Below the pieces are notes generated by a model. That model saw nothing but the letters and a program-made list of their open reading frames with translations, did no database searches and was not told the DNA's origin. From positions 1 through 8,410 of the forward strand of contig DAIESR010000566.1 of the NCBI GenBank assembly GCA_027346205.1: a stretch of DNA of 8,410 nucleotides. Direction: 5' to 3'. Source of the stretch: Beijerinckiaceae bacterium. Lineage in GTDB: Bacteria > Pseudomonadota > Alphaproteobacteria > Rhizobiales > Beijerinckiaceae. Made by a program: the position numbers and the translations under genes. Shown in pieces: positions 1 to 6,017 of this stretch. Every line of letters begins with the position of its first letter. Within the stretch, counting starts at the first letter, position 1.

Positions 1-693
1 TTCGCGCGCGCCGCGAGGCCGAAACTCGGCATCGCGTCCCTTGCCGAAAGCCTCCGCCGCCGTTGCGAGCCGCAGGATCGGCTTGATCTGATTGCGCAGG
101 AAAGCGATCGCGACGACGATCAGCACGAAGGACGTGCCGAGCATCCATAGAATGAAAATATAGGAATTCGAGGCATAGGATGCGCTGCGATTGGCGATGA
201 CACGCAGAATCGAATGATCAAGTAAAATTCGAATTTCGATGAGATTGGAGCGGCCGACCGTATCGAGCCAGAAGGGACGTCCGATCTGCCGGCGTATCTC
301 GTTGGAGAGCGCAATATCGACGATCGAAAAGAACGGCTTCGGCAAAGGTGACGGCAACGATCCCTTGGGCATGAATTCGACGTCTATATGCATGCGCTCC
401 TGGGCGATCCGCGTCAGCGTCTCTTCATTCTTGTCCTGCGGATAGGATTTATGGATGTCTATGATGGCTGCGATGTCTTGCGTCAGCGCCGTCGAAAGCT
501 GATGCGTGACGAGCTGCCAATGCCGCTCGAGGAAGACATAGGTGATGACTGTCTGCAGGATGACCATCGGCAGGATGACGATGAGCAGGGAGCGCGCATA
601 AAGCCCCTTCGGCATCATCGATGCGATCTTGCGCGTGAAGCGACGCCAGAGCGTGCGGGGCCGGGCAAGATAGGCAGTCAGGGCGAGGCTCAT
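1..693 (-). CDS. EnvZ-like sensor histidine kinase, N-terminal part (cut by window edge)
   Basis: This is the N-terminal 231 residues of an inner-membrane sensor kinase; the reading frame is open to base 1, so the catalytic half lies outside. Visible parts, in order: a basic cytoplasmic stretch (1-34), a first membrane helix at about 35-55, a periplasmic sensor region of about 120 residues, a second membrane helix at about 178-199, and the start of a HAMP linker (RNQIKPILRLATAAEAFGKG). The His-box and ATP-binding domain are not in view. This layout matches EnvZ-type kinases that pair with OmpR-family regulators. The ATG start lies 13 bases after the stop of the response regulator gene, so the two are almost certainly co-transcribed cognate partners. 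No strong Shine-Dalgarno is visible, which fits translational coupling. The signal sensed cannot be told from the sequence. Confidence 0.88.
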   Translation of the reverse strand, partial: MSLALTAYLARPRTLWRRFTRKIASMMPKGLYARSLLIVILPMVILQTVITYVFLERHWQLVTHQLSTALTQDIAAIIDIHKSYPQDKNEETLTRIAQERMHIDVEFMPKGSLPSPLPKPFFSIVDIALSNEIRRQIGRPFWLDTVGRSNLIEIRILLDHSILRVIANRSASYASNSYIFILWMLGTSFVLIVVAIAFLRNQIKPILRLATAAEAFGKGRDAEFRPRGARE

Positions 694-706
694 GAAATGG
701 CCCCGC

Positions 707-1444
707 TCAACCGTCAAGGAGGAGACGATAGCCTGAGCCGCGCACCGTCTGCAAATGCAACGGATTGGCTGGGTCACGCTCGATCTTGCGGCGCAGCCGG
801 TTGACCTGCACATCGACCGTGCGTTCATTGCCAGCGCCGCCCGGCCCTGCCAAGGCCTCGCGCGTCACCGTTTCGCCGGCGTTTTCAGCCAATAGCCGCA
901 GCATTTCGCGCTCGCGCTCAGTCAGCCTGATAAGCTCGTCGCCGCGGCGCAGCTCGCCGCGTCCAAGATCGAAGCCGAAGCCGCCAAAACGAACATGACT
1001 TACTTGCGTCGCAATCGGATGCGGCTTCGCCCGCCGCAGGATGGAGGCGACGCGCAAGGAGAGCTCACGCGGCTCAAACGGCTTGCCGAGAACATCATCG
1101 ACACCATTTTCAAAGCCGTGAATCCGATCATCCGTCTCGGTTCGGGCTGTGAGCATGAGAATCGGCACTTGCGCAAGATCGGTGGCATCGGCCCGCAGCT
1201 TTGCCGCGAAATCGAAGCCGTTCTGACCCGGCATCATCACGTCGAGAATGATGAGATCGAAGGAAAATCTCTTGAGGCAAGCGTCCGCTTCTTCGGCATC
1301 GGCGGCGAGCGTGACGCGATAACCCTGCTGAGCCATATAACGCCGCAGCAAGACGCGGATGCGCTGATCATCATCGACAATGAGAAGATGCGCCGCATCA
1401 TCAGCCGGTACCGGCAGGGCCAGCTCTGCGGGAAACTCAGTCAC
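707..1444 (-). CDS. petR: OmpR/PhoB-family response regulator, PetR-like
   Basis: A 245-residue DNA-binding response regulator. The receiver domain (about 19-135) shows the acidic pocket D24-D25-D26, the phospho-acceptor D68 in ILDVMMPGQNG, T99 and K121 followed by P122. The C-terminal part (about 150-243) is a winged helix with the typical LTEREREMLRLLAEN start and a VDVQVNRLRRKIE recognition helix. It starts with GTG, and that GTGA overlaps the stop of the upstream MarR gene by four bases. A MarR gene overlapping an OmpR-type regulator is the arrangement known as petP-petR in Rhodobacter capsulatus, where PetR is needed for cytochrome bc1 expression. The petR name is inferred from gene order and domain type. 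No petABC genes are in the window, so the target here is unknown. The kinase gene that follows is the probable phospho-donor. Confidence 0.9.
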   Translation of the reverse strand: MTEFPAELALPVPADDAAHLLIVDDDQRIRVLLRRYMAQQGYRVTLAADAEEADACLKRFSFDLIILDVMMPGQNGFDFAAKLRADATDLAQVPILMLTARTETDDRIHGFENGVDDVLGKPFEPRELSLRVASILRRAKPHPIATQVSHVRFGGFGFDLGRGELRRGDELIRLTEREREMLRLLAENAGETVTREALAGPGGAGNERTVDVQVNRLRRKIERDPANPLHLQTVRGSGYRLLLDG

Positions 1445-2043
1445 GACGCATCATCCGACGGCTTGTCCAGAATTTTGTCCGACTCGTTATTCACCTCTTG
1501 GGATGGAAAGCGGGCGCCGGAAGCCACGAGCGCCGCGACCTTGTCCCTTTCCGATGGATCGATCATCGAAAGGAGAAAAGCGATCGCGTCCGCACGTGCA
1601 TTCTCGGACGTCTCCGAAAAAACACGGCTGAAGCGTTGCGATTGCAGGCGAGCGATATCGAGTGCCAGAGCGGTCCCTGCCACGGTCGGATAGAGTTGCC
1701 GCTGACGGCGGTCATTCATGCCGGCACGGGCCTCGACATAACCCTTGTCGAGAAGTTCCTTGAGCACACGGTTGAGGCTCTGCTTCGTGATCTTCAATAT
1801 GTCGAGCAATTCGGCAATGGTAAGGCCGGACCTGCGGTTTACGAAATGCAAGACTCTATGATGGGCGCGGCCGAAACCATAGCTTTCGAGCAGACGATCA
1901 GCGTCGCCCACGAAATCGCGATAGGCGAAAAACAAGAGTTCGATGAGATCGAACAGGGGCTCCGGTTCCGCCGTATCTCCAGGCGCGGCGCGCGCCACAG
2001 CGCTTACCCGATCGGCGGCTTTGATTCGCGGCTCGGACTCCAT
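1441..2043 (-). CDS. petP: MarR-family transcriptional regulator, PetP-like
   Basis: A 200-residue winged-helix regulator. After a low-complexity N-terminus (about 1-28) come a dimerisation helix (LFDLIELLFFAYRDFVGDAD, about 30-49), the helix-turn-helix (about 74-100, LTIAELLDILKITKQSLNRV) and the wing with the MarR hallmark DRRQRQLYPT (about 111-120). The C-terminal 30 residues are polar and probably disordered. The ATG is supported by AAAAGGA six bases upstream (2050-2056 on the complement). It is the first gene of an operon with the PetR-like regulator and the kinase, and is divergent from ilvE. The 19-bp tandem repeat upstream could be its own operator or a site for the PetR-like protein. 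The petP name rests on the pairing with petR; its ligand cannot be read from the sequence. Confidence 0.87.
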   Translation of the reverse strand: MESEPRIKAADRVSAVARAAPGDTAEPEPLFDLIELLFFAYRDFVGDADRLLESYGFGRAHHRVLHFVNRRSGLTIAELLDILKITKQSLNRVLKELLDKGYVEARAGMNDRRQRQLYPTVAGTALALDIARLQSQRFSRVFSETSENARADAIAFLLSMIDPSERDKVAALVASGARFPSQEVNNESDKILDKPSDDAS

Positions 2044-2075
2044 ATTTCGTCCTTTTGCGGGATCGCCTGAAGCAA

Positions 2076-2113
2076 ATTTAAGTCAGTCATATTGATTTAA
2101 GTCAGCTATATTG
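2076..2113. repeat. Tandem 19-bp direct repeat, candidate operator upstream of the MarR-like gene
   Basis: ATTTAAGTCAGTCATATTG at 2076-2094 is followed without a gap by ATTTAAGTCAGCTATATTG at 2095-2113; 17 of 19 bases agree and the only difference is TC versus CT. The junction also forms a near-perfect dyad, TGATTTAAGTCA (2093-2104), of the form TGA-N-TTAA-N-TCA. The block is AT-rich in a GC-rich surrounding and lies 33-70 bases before the MarR start, where a promoter operator would be. OmpR-family regulators often bind tandem direct repeats and MarR proteins bind dyads, so either product of the operon could be the ligand. Binding is inferred; the repeat itself is seen directly. Confidence 0.7.
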
Positions 2114-2313
2114 ACATATTTCGCCAAGATTGCTACCCGTAATAATAGCCATAGCGTTCGGAACAAGGTCTTTATAGCCGCTCCTGCGCGCGCAGAGGCC
2201 TACATGGACAGGCTTTCCGGTCTGCGACAAAGATGCGAGACTTGTAAATTACGAGAGTCATAATGTGCACGACGCGAAGGCAAACCGAGCCTTGCTGATC
2301 CATAATCGATCCC

Positions 2314-2320
2314 AGAGGAG
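2314..2320 (+). promoter_or_regulatory. Ribosome binding site that fixes the ilvE start
   Basis: AGAGGAG lies eight bases before the ATG at 2329. An in-frame GTG at 2320 would overlap this site and is therefore not the likely start. Confidence 0.75.
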
Positions 2321-2328
2321 TGCGATTG

Positions 2329-3216
2329 ATGTCCGTTGTGCCATTCGACCAGCGCGAGGGCTTCATCTGGATGAACGGCGAGCTCGTCGCCTGGCAGGAT
2401 GCGAAGCTTCACGTTCTGTCGCATGGCCTTCATTACGCCTCCTGTGTCTTCGAAGGTGAGCGCGCCTATGGCGGACAGATCTTCAAATCGACCGAACATT
2501 CCGAACGGTTCAAACACTCTGCCAATGTCCTCGATTTCGAAATCCCCTATTTGGTGACAGAACTCGATGCGGCCAAACAGCTCGTCGTCAACAAGAATAA
2601 TTTGTTGGATTGCTATGTTCGCCCGGTCGCCTGGCGTGGCAGCGAGATGATGGCGGTCGCGGCCCAGAATTCGACGATCAATGTCGCGATTTCTGTGTGG
2701 CCCTGGCCGAGCATGTTCGACGTCAATGAAAAGATGAAAGGCATTCGCATCGACATCGCCGAATATCGCCGGCCCGACCCGCGCACGGCACCGAGCGACG
2801 CCAAGGCAGCCGGTCTCTATATGATCTGCACGATCTCGAAACATCGGGCGGAACGGCGCGGCTATGCCGATGCGATGATGCTCGATTGGGAAGGCCGCGT
2901 CGCCGTGTGCACCGGCGCAAATATTTTCTTCATCGCCGACGGCGTCCTTCACACGCCGATCGCCGATTGCTTTCTCAATGGCATCACCCGGCGGACGGTG
3001 ATCGATCTGGCACATCGCCGCGGCGTCGAGGTCGTCGAGCGCCGGATCATGCCGGAAGAGCTGGCTGGCTTCCAAGAAGCCTTCATCTGCGGCACTGGGG
3101 CCGAGGTTACGCCGGTCTCCGAGATCGGGCCTTATAAATTCACGCCCGGCGCCTTGTCTCGGAGCTTCGTCGAGGACTATTCGGCCGAAGTGAGACCGAA
3201 GCAGAAGGCTGCATGA
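2329..3216 (+). CDS. ilvE: Branched-chain amino acid aminotransferase with Val at the PLP-contacting Glu position
   Basis: A 295-residue fold-type IV PLP enzyme that interconverts Val, Leu and Ile with their 2-keto acids using glutamate/2-oxoglutarate; cytoplasmic. The N-terminus (FIWMNGELVAWQDAKLHVLSHGLHYASCVFEGERAY) and the stretch APSDAKAAGLYM are typical of IlvE. The Schiff-base lysine is K159, the same number as in E. coli IlvE. FLNGITRRTVIDLA and the GTGAEVTP phosphate/substrate loop near the C-terminus are present. The odd point is VAVCTGANIFF: the family normally has Glu where this protein has V193 (codon GTG, bases 2905-2907). In E. coli that residue, E193, contacts the pyridine nitrogen of PLP. 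The ATG at 2329 is preferred over an in-frame GTG at 2320 because AGAGGAG is eight bases before it. Length is normal for the family and no frameshift is seen. The gene is divergent from the petP-like operon, an arrangement I recall from other Rhizobiales. Confidence 0.95.
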   Translation: MSVVPFDQREGFIWMNGELVAWQDAKLHVLSHGLHYASCVFEGERAYGGQIFKSTEHSERFKHSANVLDFEIPYLVTELDAAKQLVVNKNNLLDCYVRPVAWRGSEMMAVAAQNSTINVAISVWPWPSMFDVNEKMKGIRIDIAEYRRPDPRTAPSDAKAAGLYMICTISKHRAERRGYADAMMLDWEGRVAVCTGANIFFIADGVLHTPIADCFLNGITRRTVIDLAHRRGVEVVERRIMPEELAGFQEAFICGTGAEVTPVSEIGPYKFTPGALSRSFVEDYSAEVRPKQKAA

Positions 3217-3412
3217 ATCTTTGCTGCGCACAGCGTCGTATTTCAAAGCGTAAAATCTGTAGTATAGATATAAACTACCAAAGCGATCCGTAGCTATTCG
3301 GCTTATGGTAACGTGATAGGCTATGCTTTTTTCTCGGAATCGATGGCGCTCGGCTTGATCTTCACGTAAGATAATTTAGATAATCAGCGTTCACCTGGAA
3401 GGAGAAGGCGGA
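3217..3412 (+). promoter_or_regulatory. AT-rich spacer with a candidate promoter for the radical SAM gene
   Basis: The 196-base gap after ilvE is clearly AT-richer than the genes. TTGATC at 3355-3360 and GATAAT at 3379-3384, 18 bases apart, make a plausible -35/-10 pair about 30 bases before the start codon. Further up, GTAGT (3259-3263) and ACTAC (3274-3278) form an imperfect 20-bp dyad around an AT core, which could be an operator or a weak hairpin after ilvE. No classical terminator with a T-run is seen after ilvE. Both calls come from motif reading only. Confidence 0.35.
3399..3404 (+). promoter_or_regulatory. Strong ribosome binding site supporting a TTG start
   Basis: AAGGAG lies eight bases before TTG at 3413. 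There is no in-frame ATG near the start: the ATG at 3420 is in another frame. The protein similarity (TNVLLVFPSFNPNSFW) begins right after this TTG, so it is the likely true start. Confidence 0.75.
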
Positions 3413-5065
3413 TTGACTAATGTTTTACTCGTCTTTCCGAGCTTCAATCCGAATTCGTTCTGGAGCTTCCGGGGCGCTTGCGAGGTTTGGGGTGCGCACT
3501 GGCCGGCCCCGCCGCTCGGCTTGATAACTGTCGCGGCGCTGCTGCCGCAGAGCTGGATTTGTCGCCTCGTCGACCGAAACTCCGAAGAATTGACCGACGA
3601 ACATTGGGCGTGGGCCGATCTTGTAATGACAGGAGGCATGCGACCCCAGCAGCCCGATGTGATTAGCCTCATCGAACGCGCGAGGGCGCTCGGCAAACCG
3701 ATTTGCATCGGCGGACCGGATGCAACATCGAGCCCGCATTTCTTCGCCGATGCCAATTTCCTTGTTCTCGGCGAAGCCGAAAACATAATCGACGAATTCG
3801 TGGCCGCTTGGGATGCGGGCATCCGCACCGGCCGGTTCGAAGCGGCAAAGTTCCAAGTTGACGTGACCAAGACTCCGGTCCCGCGCTATGATCTTTTGAA
3901 TTTCAAAAACTATCTCTATCCCGGCGTGCAATTTTCGCGCGGCTGTCCATTCAATTGCGAATTTTGTGACATTATCGAGCTTTACGGGCAAGTGCCGCGC
4001 GCCAAGACCAATGACCAAATATTGCAGGAATTGGACAGGCTCTATGAGCTCGGCCATCGCGGTCATGTCGATTTCGTCGACGATAATCTGATCGGCAACA
4101 AAAAAGCCTTGAAGCGTCTCCTGCCCAAATTGCAAGCGTGGCAAGAGCAACGCAATTATCCATTCAAATTCTCGACTGAAGCGTCGATCAATCTCGCCGA
4201 CGATGCGGAACTCTTGATGATGATGCGGGCAGCCAATTTCTTCGCGGTCTTCATCGGGATCGAGAGCCCCGACACCAAGACCCTCCTCGCCGCGCAGAAG
4301 AAACAAAATACACGGCGGGCCCTGCAAGAAAGCATCTTCACCATCTATTCTGCCGGTATCTTCGTTCTTGCCGGTTTCATCATCGGCTTCGATACCGACG
4401 GCGACGAGGTCGCGGATGCGATGGCGGATTGCATCGACGCGACCAGCATCCCAGTGTGCATGGTCGGCCTCTTGACCGCGCTGCCCAATACGCAATTGAC
4501 CCGGCGCCTCGAAGGGGAAGGACGCCTCTATCCAGGCTATGACGAGGTCTTGCCCGATCACGGCGACCAATGCACGGGTGGTCTCAACTTCATCCCTACC
4601 CGGCCGCGTCGCGGCATTTTAGAGGACTATAAGCAAGTCCTTGCCAAAGTTTATGAGCCAGAGGCTTTCTTCAAGAGAGTGTCGAAGGCGGCGCAAGCCT
4701 TGAAAGCGCCCGCGCGCGGATGGAGCGCCGCGCCTGCAACCATGACCCGAGATTTGCTGCCTTTCGGACGTCTGGTTTGGCGCTTACTGGCGCGCGATCG
4801 CGCCCTTATCATGCCCGTCTTACGCTGCCTCTCCACCTGCGACCTGAAGAACCTGCTGGCTATCGAATATGTGTTGATGATGACAGCGCTTTATCTGCAC
4901 CTCGGTTCTTTCGCTTCCCATGTCATCGCACAGCTCGAACGTCAGATCCGCGCCATCGATGCCGGCGAATACGACGAGCCAAGCCGAGCCAATATGAAGC
5001 CGACCGAGCATGTCCCGGAAAAGTTGGTAGACTTTTCCGAGCCAGGACATGCTCAAGCATCCTGA
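3413..5065 (+). CDS. B12-binding-like radical SAM protein (DUF4070 type), HpnP-related, function unknown
   Basis: A 550-residue radical SAM enzyme. The N-terminal third (about 1-150) has the Rossmann-like layout of cobalamin-binding domains (TNVLLVFPSFNPNSFW, APPLGLITVAALLP, CIGGPDATSSPHFF, VLGEAENIIDEF) but no obvious DxHxxG B12 motif. The radical SAM core (about 165-370) carries the cluster motif C178-x3-C182-x2-C185 (GCPFNCEFC), then HVDFVDDNLIGNKKA, FSTEASINLADD and GIESPD. The C-terminal part (about 400-525) fits DUF4070. By eye the architecture resembles the hopanoid C-2 methylase HpnP, but NPNSFW and several other stretches differ from what I know of HpnP. I take it as a sister family, perhaps another radical methylase of lipids or similar substrates. 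Residues 532-550 (EHVPEKLVDFSEPGHAQAS) are encoded by a palindromic repeat and are probably not part of the ancestral protein. It is transcribed alone, from a TTG start, towards the convergent TetR gene. Confidence 0.85.
   Translation: MTNVLLVFPSFNPNSFWSFRGACEVWGAHWPAPPLGLITVAALLPQSWICRLVDRNSEELTDEHWAWADLVMTGGMRPQQPDVISLIERARALGKPICIGGPDATSSPHFFADANFLVLGEAENIIDEFVAAWDAGIRTGRFEAAKFQVDVTKTPVPRYDLLNFKNYLYPGVQFSRGCPFNCEFCDIIELYGQVPRAKTNDQILQELDRLYELGHRGHVDFVDDNLIGNKKALKRLLPKLQAWQEQRNYPFKFSTEASINLADDAELLMMMRAANFFAVFIGIESPDTKTLLAAQKKQNTRRALQESIFTIYSAGIFVLAGFIIGFDTDGDEVADAMADCIDATSIPVCMVGLLTALPNTQLTRRLEGEGRLYPGYDEVLPDHGDQCTGGLNFIPTRPRRGILEDYKQVLAKVYEPEAFFKRVSKAAQALKAPARGWSAAPATMTRDLLPFGRLVWRLLARDRALIMPVLRCLSTCDLKNLLAIEYVLMMTALYLHLGSFASHVIAQLERQIRAIDAGEYDEPSRANMKPTEHVPEKLVDFSEPGHAQAS
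5006..5054. repeat. Palindromic repeat module 1, overlapping the 3' end of the radical SAM gene
   Basis: The outer arms GAGCATGTCC (5006-5015) and GGACATGCTC (5045-5054) are exact inverted copies. Inside, CGGAAAAGT (5016-5024) and ACTTTTCCG (5031-5039) form a second perfect 9-bp stem with a six-base loop; five bases (5040-5044) bulge on one side. The module starts exactly on a codon boundary (codon 532) and stays open, so it is translated. Short palindromes of this kind are scattered in many alphaproteobacterial genomes. Confidence 0.85.
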
Positions 5066-5076
5066 AAAGTGCATCT

Positions 5077-5104
5077 CCCGGAAAAGTTGGTGGGCTTTTC
5101 CGGG
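5077..5104. repeat. Palindromic repeat module 2, hairpin between convergent genes
   Basis: CCCGGAAAAG (5077-5086) and CTTTTCCGGG (5095-5104) form a perfect 10-bp stem with an eight-base loop. Its first 26 bases match the core of module 1 (5014-5039) at 24 positions, exactly 63 bases downstream. A degraded half-copy, CCTGAAAAGT, sits at 5061-5070. Lying between two converging genes, the hairpin may help end transcription from both sides, although no T-run follows it. Confidence 0.8.
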
Positions 5105-5106
5105 CG

Positions 5107-5163
5107 GAGCCACACTCCAATATTTTGGACATGCTCCAATATTTTGAAAGAGTGCAAATGCTC
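5107..5163. repeat. Repeat module 3, imperfect dyad with an internal direct repeat
   Basis: CTCCAATATTTTG occurs at 5115-5127 and again at 5134-5146 (19-base period). CACTC (5113-5117) pairs with GAGTG (5150-5154), and GAGC (5107-5110) with GCTC (5160-5163), giving an imperfect outer dyad. GGACATGCTC at 5127-5136 is the same 10-mer as the right arm of module 1, so the modules belong to one mosaic family. The module ends six bases before the TetR stop codon. Confidence 0.7.
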
Positions 5164-5168
5164 GCCCC

Positions 5169-5924
5169 TCAAAGCGGCCGGTGCTCTCGTTTCTCCTCCT
5201 CATCCTCCCAACGCTCCCGTGATGAACTATGCGTGCCACGGCGGCGTTCGAACAGAGCGCGAGCGATAGAAACCAGCGGCGAGGTCAGGCGGCTCAAATC
5301 CTCGGCCCGCGCGACGAGCTTTTCGCCCCGCGTCAATTCCCGGTCGAGCGTGGCCATGGTCGCGGCGAGCCCCGGATCATCATCCGAAAACCATGTCTGC
5401 ATCACGCGCCGCCATGCCATGACGAGGCCCTGCAGCTTGAAGACGCCGACGGGCCCTTCCGAATCGATGCCCGCCGCCTCCAGCATGAAGCGCATCGAAT
5501 TAAGCATCAGCCGATTGACTGCCGCGGCAGCCATGGGATCATGCGACGTCCATTCAAAAATGCCTTCGAGGCCCAGCCGATAGGGCGCGAGACTATCGAG
5601 CCGGCGCATCAGGACGTCAAAGAGCCTTTCCTTCGGCGGCTCGTCCACCAGCTCATCGCTAATGCCGTCGAGAACTTCTTTGTCGATCTTGCGCTCGAAG
5701 GCGGCGAGAACTGCGCCTTTCGACGGAAAAAGATCGCGGAAGGTTGACAGCGTCACATTCGCCCGCGTCGCGACATCGGTGAGCGAGATATCTTCCCAAT
5801 TGCGCTCGCCCGCGAGTTCGAGCAGAGCCGCGATAATGGCGTCCTTCGGGTTCGCCGCAGGAGCGGCGGCAACCCCTTCTTTCGGCGCGGGAACCTGTCC
5901 GGCGTCATTGATCTCTTGCGTCAT
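5169..5924 (-). CDS. TetR/AcrR-family transcriptional regulator
   Basis: A 251-residue one-component regulator. After a low-complexity, Ala/Pro-rich N-terminus (about 1-25) comes the TetR DNA-binding domain (about 27-80): KDAIIAALLELAGERNWEDI, then the helix-turn-helix ISLTDVATRANVTLSTFRDL and FPSKGAVLAAFERK. The remaining helical part (about 90-230) would bind ligand and dimerise. The C-terminal tail is strongly charged (RRRGTHSSSRERWEDEEEKR), which is unusual but not unique. I chose the ATG at 5924 because GGGAGG (5930-5935 on the complement) lies five bases before it; the frame is open further upstream to an ATG at 5987, but without support. It sits 93 bp after proC in the same direction and may be read through from it or have its own promoter. 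Its target is unknown. Confidence 0.85.
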   Translation of the reverse strand: MTQEINDAGQVPAPKEGVAAAPAANPKDAIIAALLELAGERNWEDISLTDVATRANVTLSTFRDLFPSKGAVLAAFERKIDKEVLDGISDELVDEPPKERLFDVLMRRLDSLAPYRLGLEGIFEWTSHDPMAAAAVNRLMLNSMRFMLEAAGIDSEGPVGVFKLQGLVMAWRRVMQTWFSDDDPGLAATMATLDRELTRGEKLVARAEDLSRLTSPLVSIARALFERRRGTHSSSRERWEDEEEKREHRPL

Positions 5925-5929
5925 GAATG

Positions 5930-5935
5930 CCTCCC
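5930..5935 (-). promoter_or_regulatory. Ribosome binding site that fixes the TetR-gene start
   Basis: GGGAGG on the minus strand lies five bases before the ATG at 5924, which favours this start over the upstream in-frame ATG at 5987. Confidence 0.7.
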
Positions 5936-6017
5936 GGATGGCAGCCCCCGATACCCTGAGCTTATCGCTCCGGGCGCCACATTCCAAGGCGGGCTGTCAC
6001 CCCTAGAGGCACGGCCG

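Noticed and set aside
995..1693. Plus-strand open frame of 232 codons opposite the PetR/PetP-like genes
   Set aside because: It runs antisense across two genes with clear receiver, HTH and MarR motifs and has no ribosome binding site.
2111..2116. TTGACA as a -35 box for ilvE
   Set aside because: No acceptable -10 box follows at 16-18 bases; the best AT-rich hexamer (2140) is too far away.
2184..2195. Perfect 12-bp palindrome CTGCGCGCGCAG in the ilvE leader
   Set aside because: It is a simple GC alternation, does not extend outward, and can arise by chance in GC-rich DNA.
2203..2262. Short frame MDRLSGLRQRCETCKLRES before ilvE as a possible attenuator leader peptide
   Set aside because: It has no run of Leu, Ile or Val codons and no terminator/antiterminator hairpins follow it.
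2200..3246. Long minus-strand open frame (348 codons) opposite ilvE
   Set aside because: It mirrors the ilvE codons and has no family-like motifs; long antisense frames are common opposite GC-rich genes.
3425..4570. Long minus-strand open frame (381 codons) opposite the radical SAM gene
   Set aside because: The plus strand carries clear radical SAM motifs throughout; the antisense translation shows no recognisable domain.
3413..5065. Calling the radical SAM gene hpnP
   Set aside because: The architecture is similar, but the N-terminal sequence differs from HpnP as I know it and there are no hopanoid genes nearby.
5115..5146. Repeated CTCCAATATTTTG as a CRISPR-like array
   Set aside because: There are only two copies, with a six-base spacer, and they are part of a larger palindromic mosaic.
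4720..5583. Plus-strand open frame of 287 codons crossing the repeats and the TetR gene
   Set aside because: It overlaps the 3' end of the radical SAM gene in another frame and the TetR gene in antisense; its translation is Arg/Ser-rich without domain features.
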